From Spirochaetota bacterium (GTDB taxonomy: Bacteria > Spirochaetota > Brevinematia > DTOW01), in NCBI GenBank assembly GCA_028276145.1, contig JAPYWX010000077.1:1-7121 (forward strand): DNA of 7,121 nt, in the 5' to 3' direction. Made by a program: the position numbers and the translations under genes. The notes under the pieces are model-generated. The model worked only from the letters and a program-made list of their open reading frames with translations, did no database searches and was not told where the DNA came from. Of this stretch, positions 1 to 5,462 are shown piece after piece; position 1 is the stretch's first letter, and each line of letters opens with the position of its first letter.

Positions 1-448
1 TTATATAACAGAAGGGCAGATTGTGTTGTCAAGAGAATTACACAACAGAGGCATATACCCACCTATTGATGTTTTGCCTTCTCTCTCTAGGTTGATGAAA
101 GAGGGTATAGGTGAGGGTAAAACTAGAGAAGACCACGCTAGGGTTTCTAACCAGTTGTACGCTCTCTATGCAAGAGTGAAAGAAGTTAGAAATATTGCTG
201 CTATTGTTGGTGAAGAAGAATTAGGACCTAAAGAGAAGCTAATATTGAGGTTTGGTGAACTCTTTGAAACGAGGCTTGTTGCACAGAAGTTCACTGAAAG
301 GAGAACTATAGAAGAGAGCCTTGAAATAGGATGGGAGCTACTCTCAATGTTCCCTGTCGAAGAACTTACTGGTATACCGAGAGATGTTATTGATAAGTAC
401 TATAAGCATTCAGTAAGGGAAAAGGTAGCAAAGCAATTTGCTGAGTAA
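1..448 (+). CDS. atpB: V/A-type ATP synthase subunit B, C-terminal part (5' end outside window)
   Basis: This is the non-catalytic nucleotide-binding subunit of the membrane-associated V/A-type proton or sodium ATPase, which alternates with subunit A in the V1/A1 head. The reading frame is open from base 2 and codes for 148 residues before TAA at 446-448. Family members are roughly 430-470 residues, so about two thirds, including the nucleotide-binding core, lie upstream. Visible hallmarks are YITEGQIVLSREL at the very start, then IYPPIDVLPSLSRLMK, GIGEGKTREDH, and a helical C-terminal domain with LYARVKEVRNIAAIVGEEEL and a late WELLSMFP. The GTG at 23 lies inside the conserved YITEGQIV segment and is not the real start. 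The next gene begins 4 nt after the stop, which suggests one transcript. Subunit D, which usually follows subunit B in bacterial and archaeal clusters, is not here. The family call is very secure; whether H+ or Na+ is pumped cannot be read from this subunit. Confidence 0.96.
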   Translation, partial: YITEGQIVLSRELHNRGIYPPIDVLPSLSRLMKEGIGEGKTREDHARVSNQLYALYARVKEVRNIAAIVGEEELGPKEKLILRFGELFETRLVAQKFTERRTIEESLEIGWELLSMFPVEELTGIPRDVIDKYYKHSVREKVAKQFAE

Positions 449-452
449 CGAA

Positions 453-1043
453 ATGAAAATATATACAAAAATTGGTGATAACGGAGATACTTATACTCTT
501 GGAGCAGGTAAGGTAAGTAAGGACCATATAAAAATTGTTGTTTACGGTGATATTGATGAACTGACTTCGTGGCTAGGTGTTATTGCCTCTTTGCTGAGTG
601 AAGTTAAGGATTGTAATCTAGATGAGATTGATGGCTTAATATCATTCATTAGGTTGAATCAGAATAGGTTGTTTGATACTGGTACTTTAGTCATAGGTGG
701 TGAGATTCCTGAGGTATCGGGTTGGGTTGAGGAGTTGGAAAAGGAAATTGATAGAATGGAAGAGAAATTACCTAAGTTAAGGAAATTTATACTTCCTGGA
801 GCTACGAAAGTTGAGGGTTTTATCAATGTTGCGAGAAGTGTATGTAGGAGAGCAGAGAGAAGCGTAGTAGCATTGTCAAAACAATACGAAATAGACAAAG
901 AAATAATAAAATATCTCAATAGGCTTTCTGATTACCTTTTTGTTTTGGCTAGATATGTAAACTTTCTTATGAATGTTCCTGATATAGTCAGGGATGAGTC
1001 TATATATGTCAAGAACAAAAGAAAGATTGAGAAGCGTCATTAG
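453..1043 (+). CDS. PduO-type ATP:cob(I)alamin (corrinoid) adenosyltransferase
   Basis: This 196-residue cytoplasmic enzyme transfers the 5'-deoxyadenosyl group of ATP to cob(I)alamin or a cob(I)inamide precursor, giving the coenzyme B12 form used by radical mutases, dehydratases and some ribonucleotide reductases. The N-terminal ATP-binding segment is at residues 3-24 (IYTKIGDNGDT followed by LGAGKVSKD). YGDIDEL is at 31-37, the signature CRRAER at 131-136, and NRLSDYLFVLAR at 156-167; these are the standard PduO/MMAB-family landmarks and the length is normal. I chose ATG 453 over the in-frame TTG at 438 because the family starts at IYTK and TTG 438 would lie inside the ATPase gene. There is no strong Shine-Dalgarno sequence, and with only 4 nt after the upstream stop, translational coupling is likely. 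The 3' end overlaps the next gene. The basic C-terminal tail (residues 187-196) is poorly conserved. It could serve salvage or de novo synthesis; no other cobalamin gene is nearby. Confidence 0.93.
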   Translation: MKIYTKIGDNGDTYTLGAGKVSKDHIKIVVYGDIDELTSWLGVIASLLSEVKDCNLDEIDGLISFIRLNQNRLFDTGTLVIGGEIPEVSGWVEELEKEIDRMEEKLPKLRKFILPGATKVEGFINVARSVCRRAERSVVALSKQYEIDKEIIKYLNRLSDYLFVLARYVNFLMNVPDIVRDESIYVKNKRKIEKRH

Positions 1044-1731
1044 GATTCTCTTAGAAAAGTTTTCTTACCTTGGGGATTGGTGGCCCTACGAGGATACTAA
1101 AGAAGAAATAGTGATTACCTCTATCCTAACTCAAAACACAACATGGAGCAGAGTAGAAAAAGCTTTTAAAGAACTTAAAAAACACTTTGGTTCTATTAAT
1201 TTAGAGGCGATAGCCTCTTGTGATTTAGGTGAGTTTGAGAATATTATAAAAACCTTAGGTTTTTTTAGAAGTAAAGCCAAAACGATAAAAGATGTTTGCG
1301 AGCTTATAGTTAATAGGTATGGTGGATTTGACAAGTGTTTGAATTTGAGTTTAGGGGAATTTAGAAAAGAGTTACTTAGTATAAAAGGGATAGGTGAGGA
1401 GACTGCGGATAGTATTTTGCTTTATGCTTTTGATATGCCTTCATTCGTTATTGATAACTATACTATCAGGATTCTTAATAGGTTTCTGCCATCAGAATTT
1501 AATAAGAATAGGGATTATGAAGTGGTAAAGAGTTTAATTGAGGAGTTTGTTAAAAACGTTGGGAAGATGAAAACTTTACACGGTGCTTTTGTTGAGATAG
1601 GTAAAAATTTTTGTAAAAGTAAGAGCCCTGTTTGTTCCGTTTGCCCACTCAAAGAAGGTTGTTATACATCTCAGGTTCAATTCTTAAAAAGAGATTTAAC
1701 CTCAGAGTATAGAGAGACGGTGTCTCTTTGA
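1006..1731 (+). CDS. HhH-GPD DNA glycosylase, endonuclease III-related (COG2231/MagIII-like) with 4Fe-4S cluster
   Basis: This is a base-excision repair glycosylase of about 241 residues. With ATG 1006 as residue 1, SILTQNTTW (about 39-47) matches the N-terminal TQNT motif of the COG2231 branch, and the helix-hairpin-helix is SIKGIGEETADSIL at about 125-138. The catalytic aspartate is D150 in VIDNYTIRIL. Cysteines 203, 210, 213 and 219 form C-x6-C-x2-C-x5-C, the endonuclease III type 4Fe-4S ligand set. The lysine that endonuclease III uses for beta-lyase chemistry (LPGVGRKTA) is replaced by glutamate (about E132), so a monofunctional glycosylase is inferred, perhaps for alkylated purines as in H. 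pylori MagIII; the substrate is not readable from sequence. The gene starts inside the adenosyltransferase gene. ATG 994 is the alternative start (50 bp rather than 38 bp overlap); AGGGATGAG at 990-998 is better placed for 1006. The stop is TGA inside a small tandem duplication. Confidence 0.88.
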   Translation: MSRTKERLRSVIRILLEKFSYLGDWWPYEDTKEEIVITSILTQNTTWSRVEKAFKELKKHFGSINLEAIASCDLGEFENIIKTLGFFRSKAKTIKDVCELIVNRYGGFDKCLNLSLGEFRKELLSIKGIGEETADSILLYAFDMPSFVIDNYTIRILNRFLPSEFNKNRDYEVVKSLIEEFVKNVGKMKTLHGAFVEIGKNFCKSKSPVCSVCPLKEGCYTSQVQFLKRDLTSEYRETVSL

Positions 1732-1740
1732 GACGGTGTC
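1710..1740 (+). repeat. Short tandem duplication with mutually exclusive hairpins at the glycosylase 3' end
   Basis: GAGACGGTGTC occurs at 1714-1724 and again at 1730-1740, with a period of exactly 16 bp. The first copy plus its flank forms AGAGAC-GGT-GTCTCT (1713-1727), a perfect 6-bp stem that extends to about 8-9 bp with G-U pairs out to 1710/1730. The downstream arm GTCTC can instead pair with GAGAC of the second copy (1722-1726 with 1730-1734, loop TTT), so the two hairpins exclude each other. The glycosylase stop codon (1729-1731) sits on the junction. The T-run after the stem is only three bases, so this is at best a weak terminator for the upstream cluster. Confidence 0.6.
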
Positions 1741-1748
1741 AAACTAAT

Positions 1749-1777
1749 TTGAAACTTGGTGTTTGTTGTGTTAAAAT
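1749..1777 (+). promoter_or_regulatory. Sigma70-type promoter for the rpsQ-led ribosomal operon
   Basis: A -35 box TTGAAA (1749-1754, 5/6 match to TTGACA) is followed by a 17-nt spacer and a -10 box TAAAAT (1772-1777, 5/6 match to TATAAT). TGT immediately before the -10 makes it an extended -10. Transcription would start near 1783-1785, leaving a leader of about 20 nt before ATG 1805, with an AGGTGG ribosome binding site at 1793-1798. Position fits the first gene of the ribosomal operon. This is read directly from sequence; activity is inferred. A leader this short leaves no room for a ribosomal-protein autoregulatory structure upstream of rpsQ. Confidence 0.72.
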
Positions 1778-1804
1778 TATCCTACATTTTTTAGGTGGTA
1801 AGTT

Positions 1805-2074
1805 ATGGGAAGGGTTATATATAGAATTGGCAGGGTTGTCAGTGATAAGATGGATAAGACGAGAGTTGTGGTTTATGAAGAGTACAAAATGCACCCTCTT
1901 TACAAGAAATTTGTAAAGAGGAGAACGAAATTTTATGTTCATGATGAGAAAAACGAGAGTAGAGTAGGAGATTTAGTAAAAATAAAATTTACTAGGCCTC
2001 TTAGTAAGTTGAAGAGATGGAGATTAGTTGAAATAATTGAAAGGGCTAATAAAGTTGAAGATGTTGAGCCATAA
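1805..2074 (+). CDS. rpsQ: 30S ribosomal protein S17
   Basis: S17 is a primary 16S rRNA-binding OB-fold protein of the 30S subunit. The 89-residue product is close to the bacterial norm (E. coli 84). It shows the family pattern in order: IGRVVSDKMDKTRVV near the N-terminus, then YKKFVKRRTKFYVHD (about residues 33-47) and the VGDLVKIKFTRPLSKLKRWRL block that ends the fold, followed by a short acidic tail. ATG 1805 is supported by AGGTGG seven bases upstream and by the family start. It is the first gene after the 73-nt junction and promoter. In most bacteria S17 follows rpmC (L29) at the end of the S10 operon; here a DNA glycosylase gene stands upstream instead, so S17 has become the head of the spc-type operon. 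Confidence 0.96.
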   Translation: MGRVIYRIGRVVSDKMDKTRVVVYEEYKMHPLYKKFVKRRTKFYVHDEKNESRVGDLVKIKFTRPLSKLKRWRLVEIIERANKVEDVEP

Positions 2075-2085
2075 GGGGGTAGTAT

Positions 2086-2451
2086 ATGGTTCAGTTAACT
2101 ACTTATCTTAATGTAGCAGATAATACAGGTGCTAAAGAAATAATGTGTATAAAGGTTTTGCCTGGTAATAAAAAGTACGCTACTGTTGGTGATGTTATAG
2201 TTGCTAGTGTGAAGAAGGCTTTGCCTGACGGTATTGTTAAGAAGGGAGATGTTGTAAAGGCTGTTGTTGTAAGGACAAAGAAGGAGATAAGGAGACCGGA
2301 CGGTTCGTATGTAAGGTTTGATGATAATGCCGCAGTTATAATTGATAACTTTGGTTCTCCAAGGGGTACTCGTGTTTTTGGTCCTGTCGCTAGAGAACTT
2401 AGAGCTAAGAATTTTACAAAGATTCTTTCTCTTGCACCTGAGGTTGTTTAA
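2086..2451 (+). CDS. rplN: 50S ribosomal protein L14 (uL14)
   Basis: L14 binds 23S rRNA and helps form an intersubunit bridge with 16S rRNA near the factor-binding side. The product has 121 residues, the usual size. LNVADNTGAKEIMCIKVLPG is at about 8-27, and a basic VVVRTKKEIRRPDGSYVRFDDNA stretch with NFGSPRGTRVFGPVARELR near the C-terminus closes the beta barrel; these are nearly invariant in the family. The ribosome binding site is a G-tract (AAGGGGGT, 2073-2080), six bases before ATG. The gene follows rpsQ by 11 nt and precedes rplX by 12 nt, so it is inside one operon. Nothing is abnormal apart from the G-tract ribosome binding site shared with several neighbours. Confidence 0.97.
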   Translation: MVQLTTYLNVADNTGAKEIMCIKVLPGNKKYATVGDVIVASVKKALPDGIVKKGDVVKAVVVRTKKEIRRPDGSYVRFDDNAAVIIDNFGSPRGTRVFGPVARELRAKNFTKILSLAPEVV

Positions 2452-2463
2452 TGGAGGTAGATT

Positions 2464-2787
2464 ATGGAGAAGGTTAAGACGAGGTTAAAGAAGGGAGATA
2501 CTGTTATAGTTATAGCTGGTAAAAGTAAAGGAGTTGTAGGGGAGATTTTAGAGATAAAAGGTGATAGGGTTTACGTTAAGGGTGCTAACTTAGTAAAGAA
2601 AGCTATTAGGCCTAATCAAAATATGCCGAAAGGTGGAATTATTACTACAGAGGGTCCTATTCATATTTCTAACGTAATGATTTACAACAAGAAGATAGGA
2701 AAAGGAGATAGAATAGGGGTCAAGTTTGTTAATGGTAAGAAGGTTAGGTACTTCAAGAAAACAGGCGATTTGATAGATAAGGTTTAA
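2464..2787 (+). CDS. rplX: 50S ribosomal protein L24 (uL24)
   Basis: L24 is an early assembly protein that nucleates folding of the 5' domain of 23S rRNA. The 107-residue product begins with a KOW motif (LKKGDTVIVIAGKSKGVVGEI, about residues 8-28), followed by VYVKGANLVKKAIRPNQN and KGGIITTEGPIHISNVMIYN, a typical bacterial L24 arrangement. The C-terminal part (about 80-107) is a second small beta segment with RYFKKTGDLIDKV. ATG 2464 is fixed by GGAGGT at 2453-2458, just after the rplN stop. It sits between rplN and rplE, the conserved order of the spc operon. There is nothing missing or fused. Confidence 0.96.
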   Translation: MEKVKTRLKKGDTVIVIAGKSKGVVGEILEIKGDRVYVKGANLVKKAIRPNQNMPKGGIITTEGPIHISNVMIYNKKIGKGDRIGVKFVNGKKVRYFKKTGDLIDKV

Positions 2788-2790
2788 GGT

Positions 2791-2796
2791 AGGAGG
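2791..2796 (+). promoter_or_regulatory. Ribosome binding site that decides the rplE start
   Basis: AGGAGG at 2791-2796 is followed by GG and then ATG 2799 with essentially no usable spacer (2 nt), while the second in-frame ATG at 2805 is 8 nt away, the normal distance. The upstream ATG would only add Met-Asn before Met-Ala-Lys, so 2805 is preferred. Confidence 0.75.
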
Positions 2797-2804
2797 GGAT
2801 GAAT

Positions 2805-3410
2805 ATGGCTAAAAAGAAGGAAAGAGAGAGTGTTGTTAAGGTTGGAGAGGGAGTTAAGATAACTTCGTTTATTCCTAAAACTAAGGAACTTTACGAAAAG
2901 GAAGTTGTTAAGAAATTGATGGAGGAGTTTGGATATAAGTCTGTGATGGCTGTTCCTAGGATAGAAAAGATAATTGTTAATGTTGGTTGGGGTGAAGCTG
3001 TTGATGACCCTGATTCACTGAATGTTGTAGTTGATGAGCTTACGCTCATTACTGGTCAGAGAGCAGTAAAGACTTATGCTAAGAAGTCAATATCGAATTT
3101 CAAGATTAGGAAAGGTATGGCTATAGGTGCTAAGGTTACTCTTAGAAAAACCCTTATGTATAACTTTCTTGATACTCTTATATACATCGCTTTACCTAGA
3201 ACTAAGGACTTTAACGGAGTTCCAACTAAAGGGTTTGATGGTAGGGGTAACTTTTCATTTTCTATAAAGGAACAGGTTGTATTTCCATCAATAAAATACG
3301 ATATGATAAAGCAGGTTCATGGTATGGATATAACTATAGTTACAACTGCGAAAACTGATGCTGAGGCATATAAATTGCTTAAGTATCTTGGTTTTCCTTT
3401 TAAAGAGTAG
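2805..3410 (+). CDS. rplE: 50S ribosomal protein L5 (uL5) with a basic N-terminal extension
   Basis: L5 belongs to the 5S rRNA particle of the 50S central protuberance and contacts P-site tRNA and S13. The product has 201 residues against about 179-185 in most bacteria. The excess is N-terminal: residues 1-25 (lysine-rich start MAKKKERES, then VKVGEGVKITSF) precede the point where E. coli L5 begins, LYEKEVVKKLMEEFGYKSVM at about 29-48. After this the protein is ordinary: VPRIEKIIVNVGWGEA, LITGQRAVKTYAKKSI, IRKGMAIGAKVTLR, DFNGVPTKGFDGRGNFSF, KEQVVFPSIKYD and GMDITIVTTAKTDAEA. The start is ATG 2805 because of the Shine-Dalgarno position; ATG 2799 is the alternative. It is 17 nt after rplX and 14 nt before the S14 gene. 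The identity is certain; a role for the extension is unknown. Confidence 0.96.
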   Translation: MAKKKERESVVKVGEGVKITSFIPKTKELYEKEVVKKLMEEFGYKSVMAVPRIEKIIVNVGWGEAVDDPDSLNVVVDELTLITGQRAVKTYAKKSISNFKIRKGMAIGAKVTLRKTLMYNFLDTLIYIALPRTKDFNGVPTKGFDGRGNFSFSIKEQVVFPSIKYDMIKQVHGMDITIVTTAKTDAEAYKLLKYLGFPFKE

Positions 3411-3424
3411 GGGGGTATTTGGTT

Positions 3425-3610
3425 ATGGCTAGAAAAGCTTTAGTAGTTAAGCAGCAAAAAGAGCCAAAGTTTAAAGTTAGAAGATATAATAGGTGTAAGA
3501 ACTGTGGTAGAGTGAGAGGTTATATTAGGGATTACGGTTTGTGTAGAATGTGTTTTAGGGAATTCGCTCACAGAGGTTACTTACCTGGGGTAAGAAAGAT
3601 AAATTTCTAA
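3425..3610 (+). CDS. rpsN: 30S ribosomal protein S14, zinc-binding type (type Z)
   Basis: S14 is a late-assembling 30S head protein. The product has 61 residues, exactly the length of the short zinc form, against about 89-101 for the zinc-free form. The zinc ribbon is C24-x2-C27 and C40-x2-C43 (CKNCGRVRGYIRDYGLCRMC), followed by the invariant FREFAHRGYLPGVRK. I took ATG 3425 rather than the in-frame TTG 3419, because MARK is the normal beginning and the G-tract GGGGGG at 3410-3415 is 9 nt before it. It is also called rpsZ. Presence of the C+ form in the main operon means that this S14 needs zinc; any zinc-independent paralogue would have to be elsewhere in the genome. Confidence 0.96.
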   Translation: MARKALVVKQQKEPKFKVRRYNRCKNCGRVRGYIRDYGLCRMCFREFAHRGYLPGVRKINF

Positions 3611-3625
3611 TGTGGAGGTTATTGT

Positions 3626-4021
3626 ATGGGTGCCATTACTAATCCTGTAGGTGATGCTTTGAATAGGATAAAAAATGCTTCTAAGGCAGGACATCCCTTT
3701 GTTTCAGTGGTGAAGTCAAGATTTATTGGTGATATTCTTGACGTTATGAAGAAGTACGGGTATATTGAGGATTATCAAGATGATCCTGAGAATCCTTATA
3801 GGTATAGGGTTACTCTCAAGTACTATCAGAAGAAGCCTGTTATAAGAGAGATAAAGGTTATAAGTAACCCGGGTAGGAGACTCTATATTGGTTATAGAAA
3901 CATAAAGCCGTTTAGAAATAATATGGGTATAGTTATAATTTCTACTTCTAAGGGTGTTATGACTACCATGGAAGCTAAGAAGTTAAAAGTTGGTGGTATG
4001 TTGGTTTGTAGTGTATGGTAA
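3626..4021 (+). CDS. rpsH: 30S ribosomal protein S8 (uS8)
   Basis: S8 is a primary binder of helix 21 in the central domain of 16S rRNA; in E. coli it also represses spc operon translation by binding near rplE. The 131-residue product has NPVGDALNRIKNASKAGH at the N-terminus, IKVISNPGRRLYIGYRNIKP in the middle (about 90-109), and the diagnostic STSKGVMTTMEAKK followed by VGGMLVCSVW at the C-terminus. ATG 3626 has GGAGGT at 3613-3619. Spacing is 15 nt after S14 and 10 nt before rplF. I see no copy of an S8 rRNA-like target in the mRNA by eye, so autoregulation is not claimed for this organism. Confidence 0.96.
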   Translation: MGAITNPVGDALNRIKNASKAGHPFVSVVKSRFIGDILDVMKKYGYIEDYQDDPENPYRYRVTLKYYQKKPVIREIKVISNPGRRLYIGYRNIKPFRNNMGIVIISTSKGVMTTMEAKKLKVGGMLVCSVW

Positions 4022-4031
4022 GGGGGAAGTT

Positions 4032-4568
4032 ATGTCTAGAGTTGGTAAGAAACCTGTTATAATTCCTGAAGGTGTTTCGGTTACATTGGACGGTAAGAAG
4101 ATAACTGTTAAGGGTAAGCTTGGAGAGCTTTCAATGGATATACATCCTCTTATAGATGTTAGGGTAGAGGGTAATGGTATAGTTGTTAGCGCTAAAAATG
4201 ATTCTAAGCTTGCAAGGTCTATGTGGGGTACTACTAGAGCATTGATTAACAATATGGTCGTAGGTGTTTCGCAAGGGTTTACGAAGAGGCTTGTACTTGT
4301 TGGTGTTGGTTATAGGGCTAGAATGGAAGGTAATAAGCTTATTTTGAATGTTGGTTATTCTAATCCTGTTGAAATTGTTCCGCCACCTGGTGTGAAGTTT
4401 AATGTTGAGGAGCAGGTTAAGATTACAGTTTCAGGGTTTGATAAACATCTTGTCGGTCAAGTTGCTGCTAATATAAGAGCAGTGAGAGAGCCTGAGCCTT
4501 ACAAGGGTAAGGGTATAAGGTATGAAGATGAAGTTGTAATACTCAAGGAAGGTAAGAAGACTAAGTAG
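4032..4568 (+). CDS. rplF: 50S ribosomal protein L6 (uL6)
   Basis: L6 lies at the base of the L7/L12 stalk next to the sarcin-ricin loop. The 178-residue product has the two repeated alpha/beta domains of the family: MSRVGKKPVIIPEGVSV at the start of the first, VVGVSQGFTKRLVLVGVGYRA linking to the second, and the C-terminal signature EPYKGKGIRYEDE then LKEGKK. The open frame extends upstream to a possible start at 3990 inside rpsH, but ATG 4032 is right because it gives the family N-terminus, clears the rpsH stop and has a G-tract ribosome binding site (GGGGGAAG at 4022-4029). It is 10 nt after rpsH and 10 nt before rplR. Confidence 0.97.
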   Translation: MSRVGKKPVIIPEGVSVTLDGKKITVKGKLGELSMDIHPLIDVRVEGNGIVVSAKNDSKLARSMWGTTRALINNMVVGVSQGFTKRLVLVGVGYRARMEGNKLILNVGYSNPVEIVPPPGVKFNVEEQVKITVSGFDKHLVGQVAANIRAVREPEPYKGKGIRYEDEVVILKEGKKTK

Positions 4569-4578
4569 GAGGTGTTGT

Positions 4579-4944
4579 ATGATTAGCAAGATAGAAAAGA
4601 AAGTAGAATCTAAAATTAGAAGAAAGAAAAGGGTCAGAAAGAAGATTTTTGGTTTTCCTGATAGGCCTAGAGTGTCTATATACAAATCAAATAAGTATAT
4701 ATATGCTCAAGCTATAGATGATGTTAGAGGGGTTACTATTGCTTCTGTTTCATCTATATCTAGGGAACTTGAAAAAAAATTAGGAGATACTATCGAAGAT
4801 GCAAAGATTTTAGGGAAAATGATGGCTGAGAAGTTGATAAAGAAAGGAATAACGAAGATAGTTTTTGATAGAAACTTTTACAAGTATCATGGTGTTGTTA
4901 AGGCTTTTGCTGACGCAATGCGCGAGAATGGGATTCAGTTTTAA
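4579..4944 (+). CDS. rplR: 50S ribosomal protein L18 (uL18)
   Basis: L18 is the main 5S rRNA-binding protein and works with L5 in docking 5S rRNA on the 50S subunit. The product has 121 residues, a normal length. The N-terminal 20 residues are strongly basic (IRRKKRVRKKIFG), which is the 5S-binding arm. Next come RPRVSIYKSNKYIYAQAIDD (about 29-48), DAKILGKMMAEKL, and the closing FDRNFYKYHGVVKAFADAMRENG signature. A full AGGAGGT (4567-4573) overlaps the rplF stop and lies 5 nt before ATG. One minor deviation: the usual FDRGG(Y/F) turn reads FDRNFYKYHG. Confidence 0.96.
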   Translation: MISKIEKKVESKIRRKKRVRKKIFGFPDRPRVSIYKSNKYIYAQAIDDVRGVTIASVSSISRELEKKLGDTIEDAKILGKMMAEKLIKKGITKIVFDRNFYKYHGVVKAFADAMRENGIQF

Positions 4945-4958
4945 TTTAGGAGGTTTTT

Positions 4959-5462
4959 ATGACTGAGGAAAAAAAACTTAAGGAAAAAGTTTTGATGGTT
5001 AGAAGAGTTGCTAAAGTTGTTGAAGGTGGTAAGAGATTCCACTTCAATGCTCTTGTTGCTGTTGGGGATGAGGATTCAATGGTTGGTATTGGTTATGCTA
5101 GGGCTAACGAGTTGATAGATGCTGTTAGAAAAGCTATATCTAAAGCTAAGAAGAATATGTTTAAGGTGAAATTCCAGAAAAAGCATAGAACTCTTCCTCA
5201 TGAAATTGAAATTGAATATAAATCTTGTAAGCTTATTCTCAAGCCTGCTGCTCCTGGTAGTGGTATCATAGCTGAAACGAATTTGAGAAGTATATTGGAG
5301 TTAGCTGGATACACGGATGCTATAACAAAGATAATAGGTTCTACTAACCCTATTCTTGTTGCGAGAACTGCTGAAATGGCTTTGAAGCAATTAGAAACAC
5401 CAGAAGAAGTCGCTAAAAGAAGAAGTATTTCTCTTGATCTATTGTTTGGTAAAACAAAGTAA
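4959..5462 (+). CDS. rpsE: 30S ribosomal protein S5 (uS5), with a divergent C-domain motif
   Basis: S5 sits where 30S head meets body and helps set decoding accuracy and mRNA unwinding. The 167-residue product has the double-stranded-RNA-binding-like N-domain at about 15-78 (RRVAKVVEGGKRFHF, the loop region where spectinomycin resistance maps in E. coli, then VGIGYARANELIDAVRKAI). The C-domain at about 79-146 has TLPHEIE, ILKPAAPGSGIIAE, LELAGY and IIGSTNPILVARTAEMALKQL. Where most bacteria have IAGGA-x-RAVLE, this protein has IAETNLRSILE (about 104-114), and the usual glycine-rich segment before VLLKPA reads EYKSCKLILKPA. Everything else is regular, so identity is secure. A complete AGGAGGT precedes the ATG. 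rplO follows after 12 nt, with no rpmD between. Confidence 0.96.
   Translation: MTEEKKLKEKVLMVRRVAKVVEGGKRFHFNALVAVGDEDSMVGIGYARANELIDAVRKAISKAKKNMFKVKFQKKHRTLPHEIEIEYKSCKLILKPAAPGSGIIAETNLRSILELAGYTDAITKIIGSTNPILVARTAEMALKQLETPEEVAKRRSISLDLLFGKTK

Noticed and set aside
438..452. TTG start extending the adenosyltransferase into the ATPase gene
   Set aside because: The five extra residues are not part of the family N-terminus, and ATG 453 gives the standard beginning.
1781..1798. CCTA/TAGG mini-hairpin (1781-1784 with 1792-1795) touching the rpsQ ribosome binding site
   Set aside because: Only 4 bp with a 7-nt loop, and the 5' arm lies at or before the predicted transcription start, so it is probably not in the mRNA.
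1728..1916. 62-codon + strand frame over the junction and the rpsQ start
   Set aside because: It overlaps rpsQ in another frame, has no recognisable motif and crosses the promoter; rpsQ explains the region.
3990..4031. Upstream start for rplF inside rpsH
   Set aside because: It would add 14 hydrophobic residues absent from L6; ATG 4032 has a G-tract ribosome binding site and the normal N-terminus.
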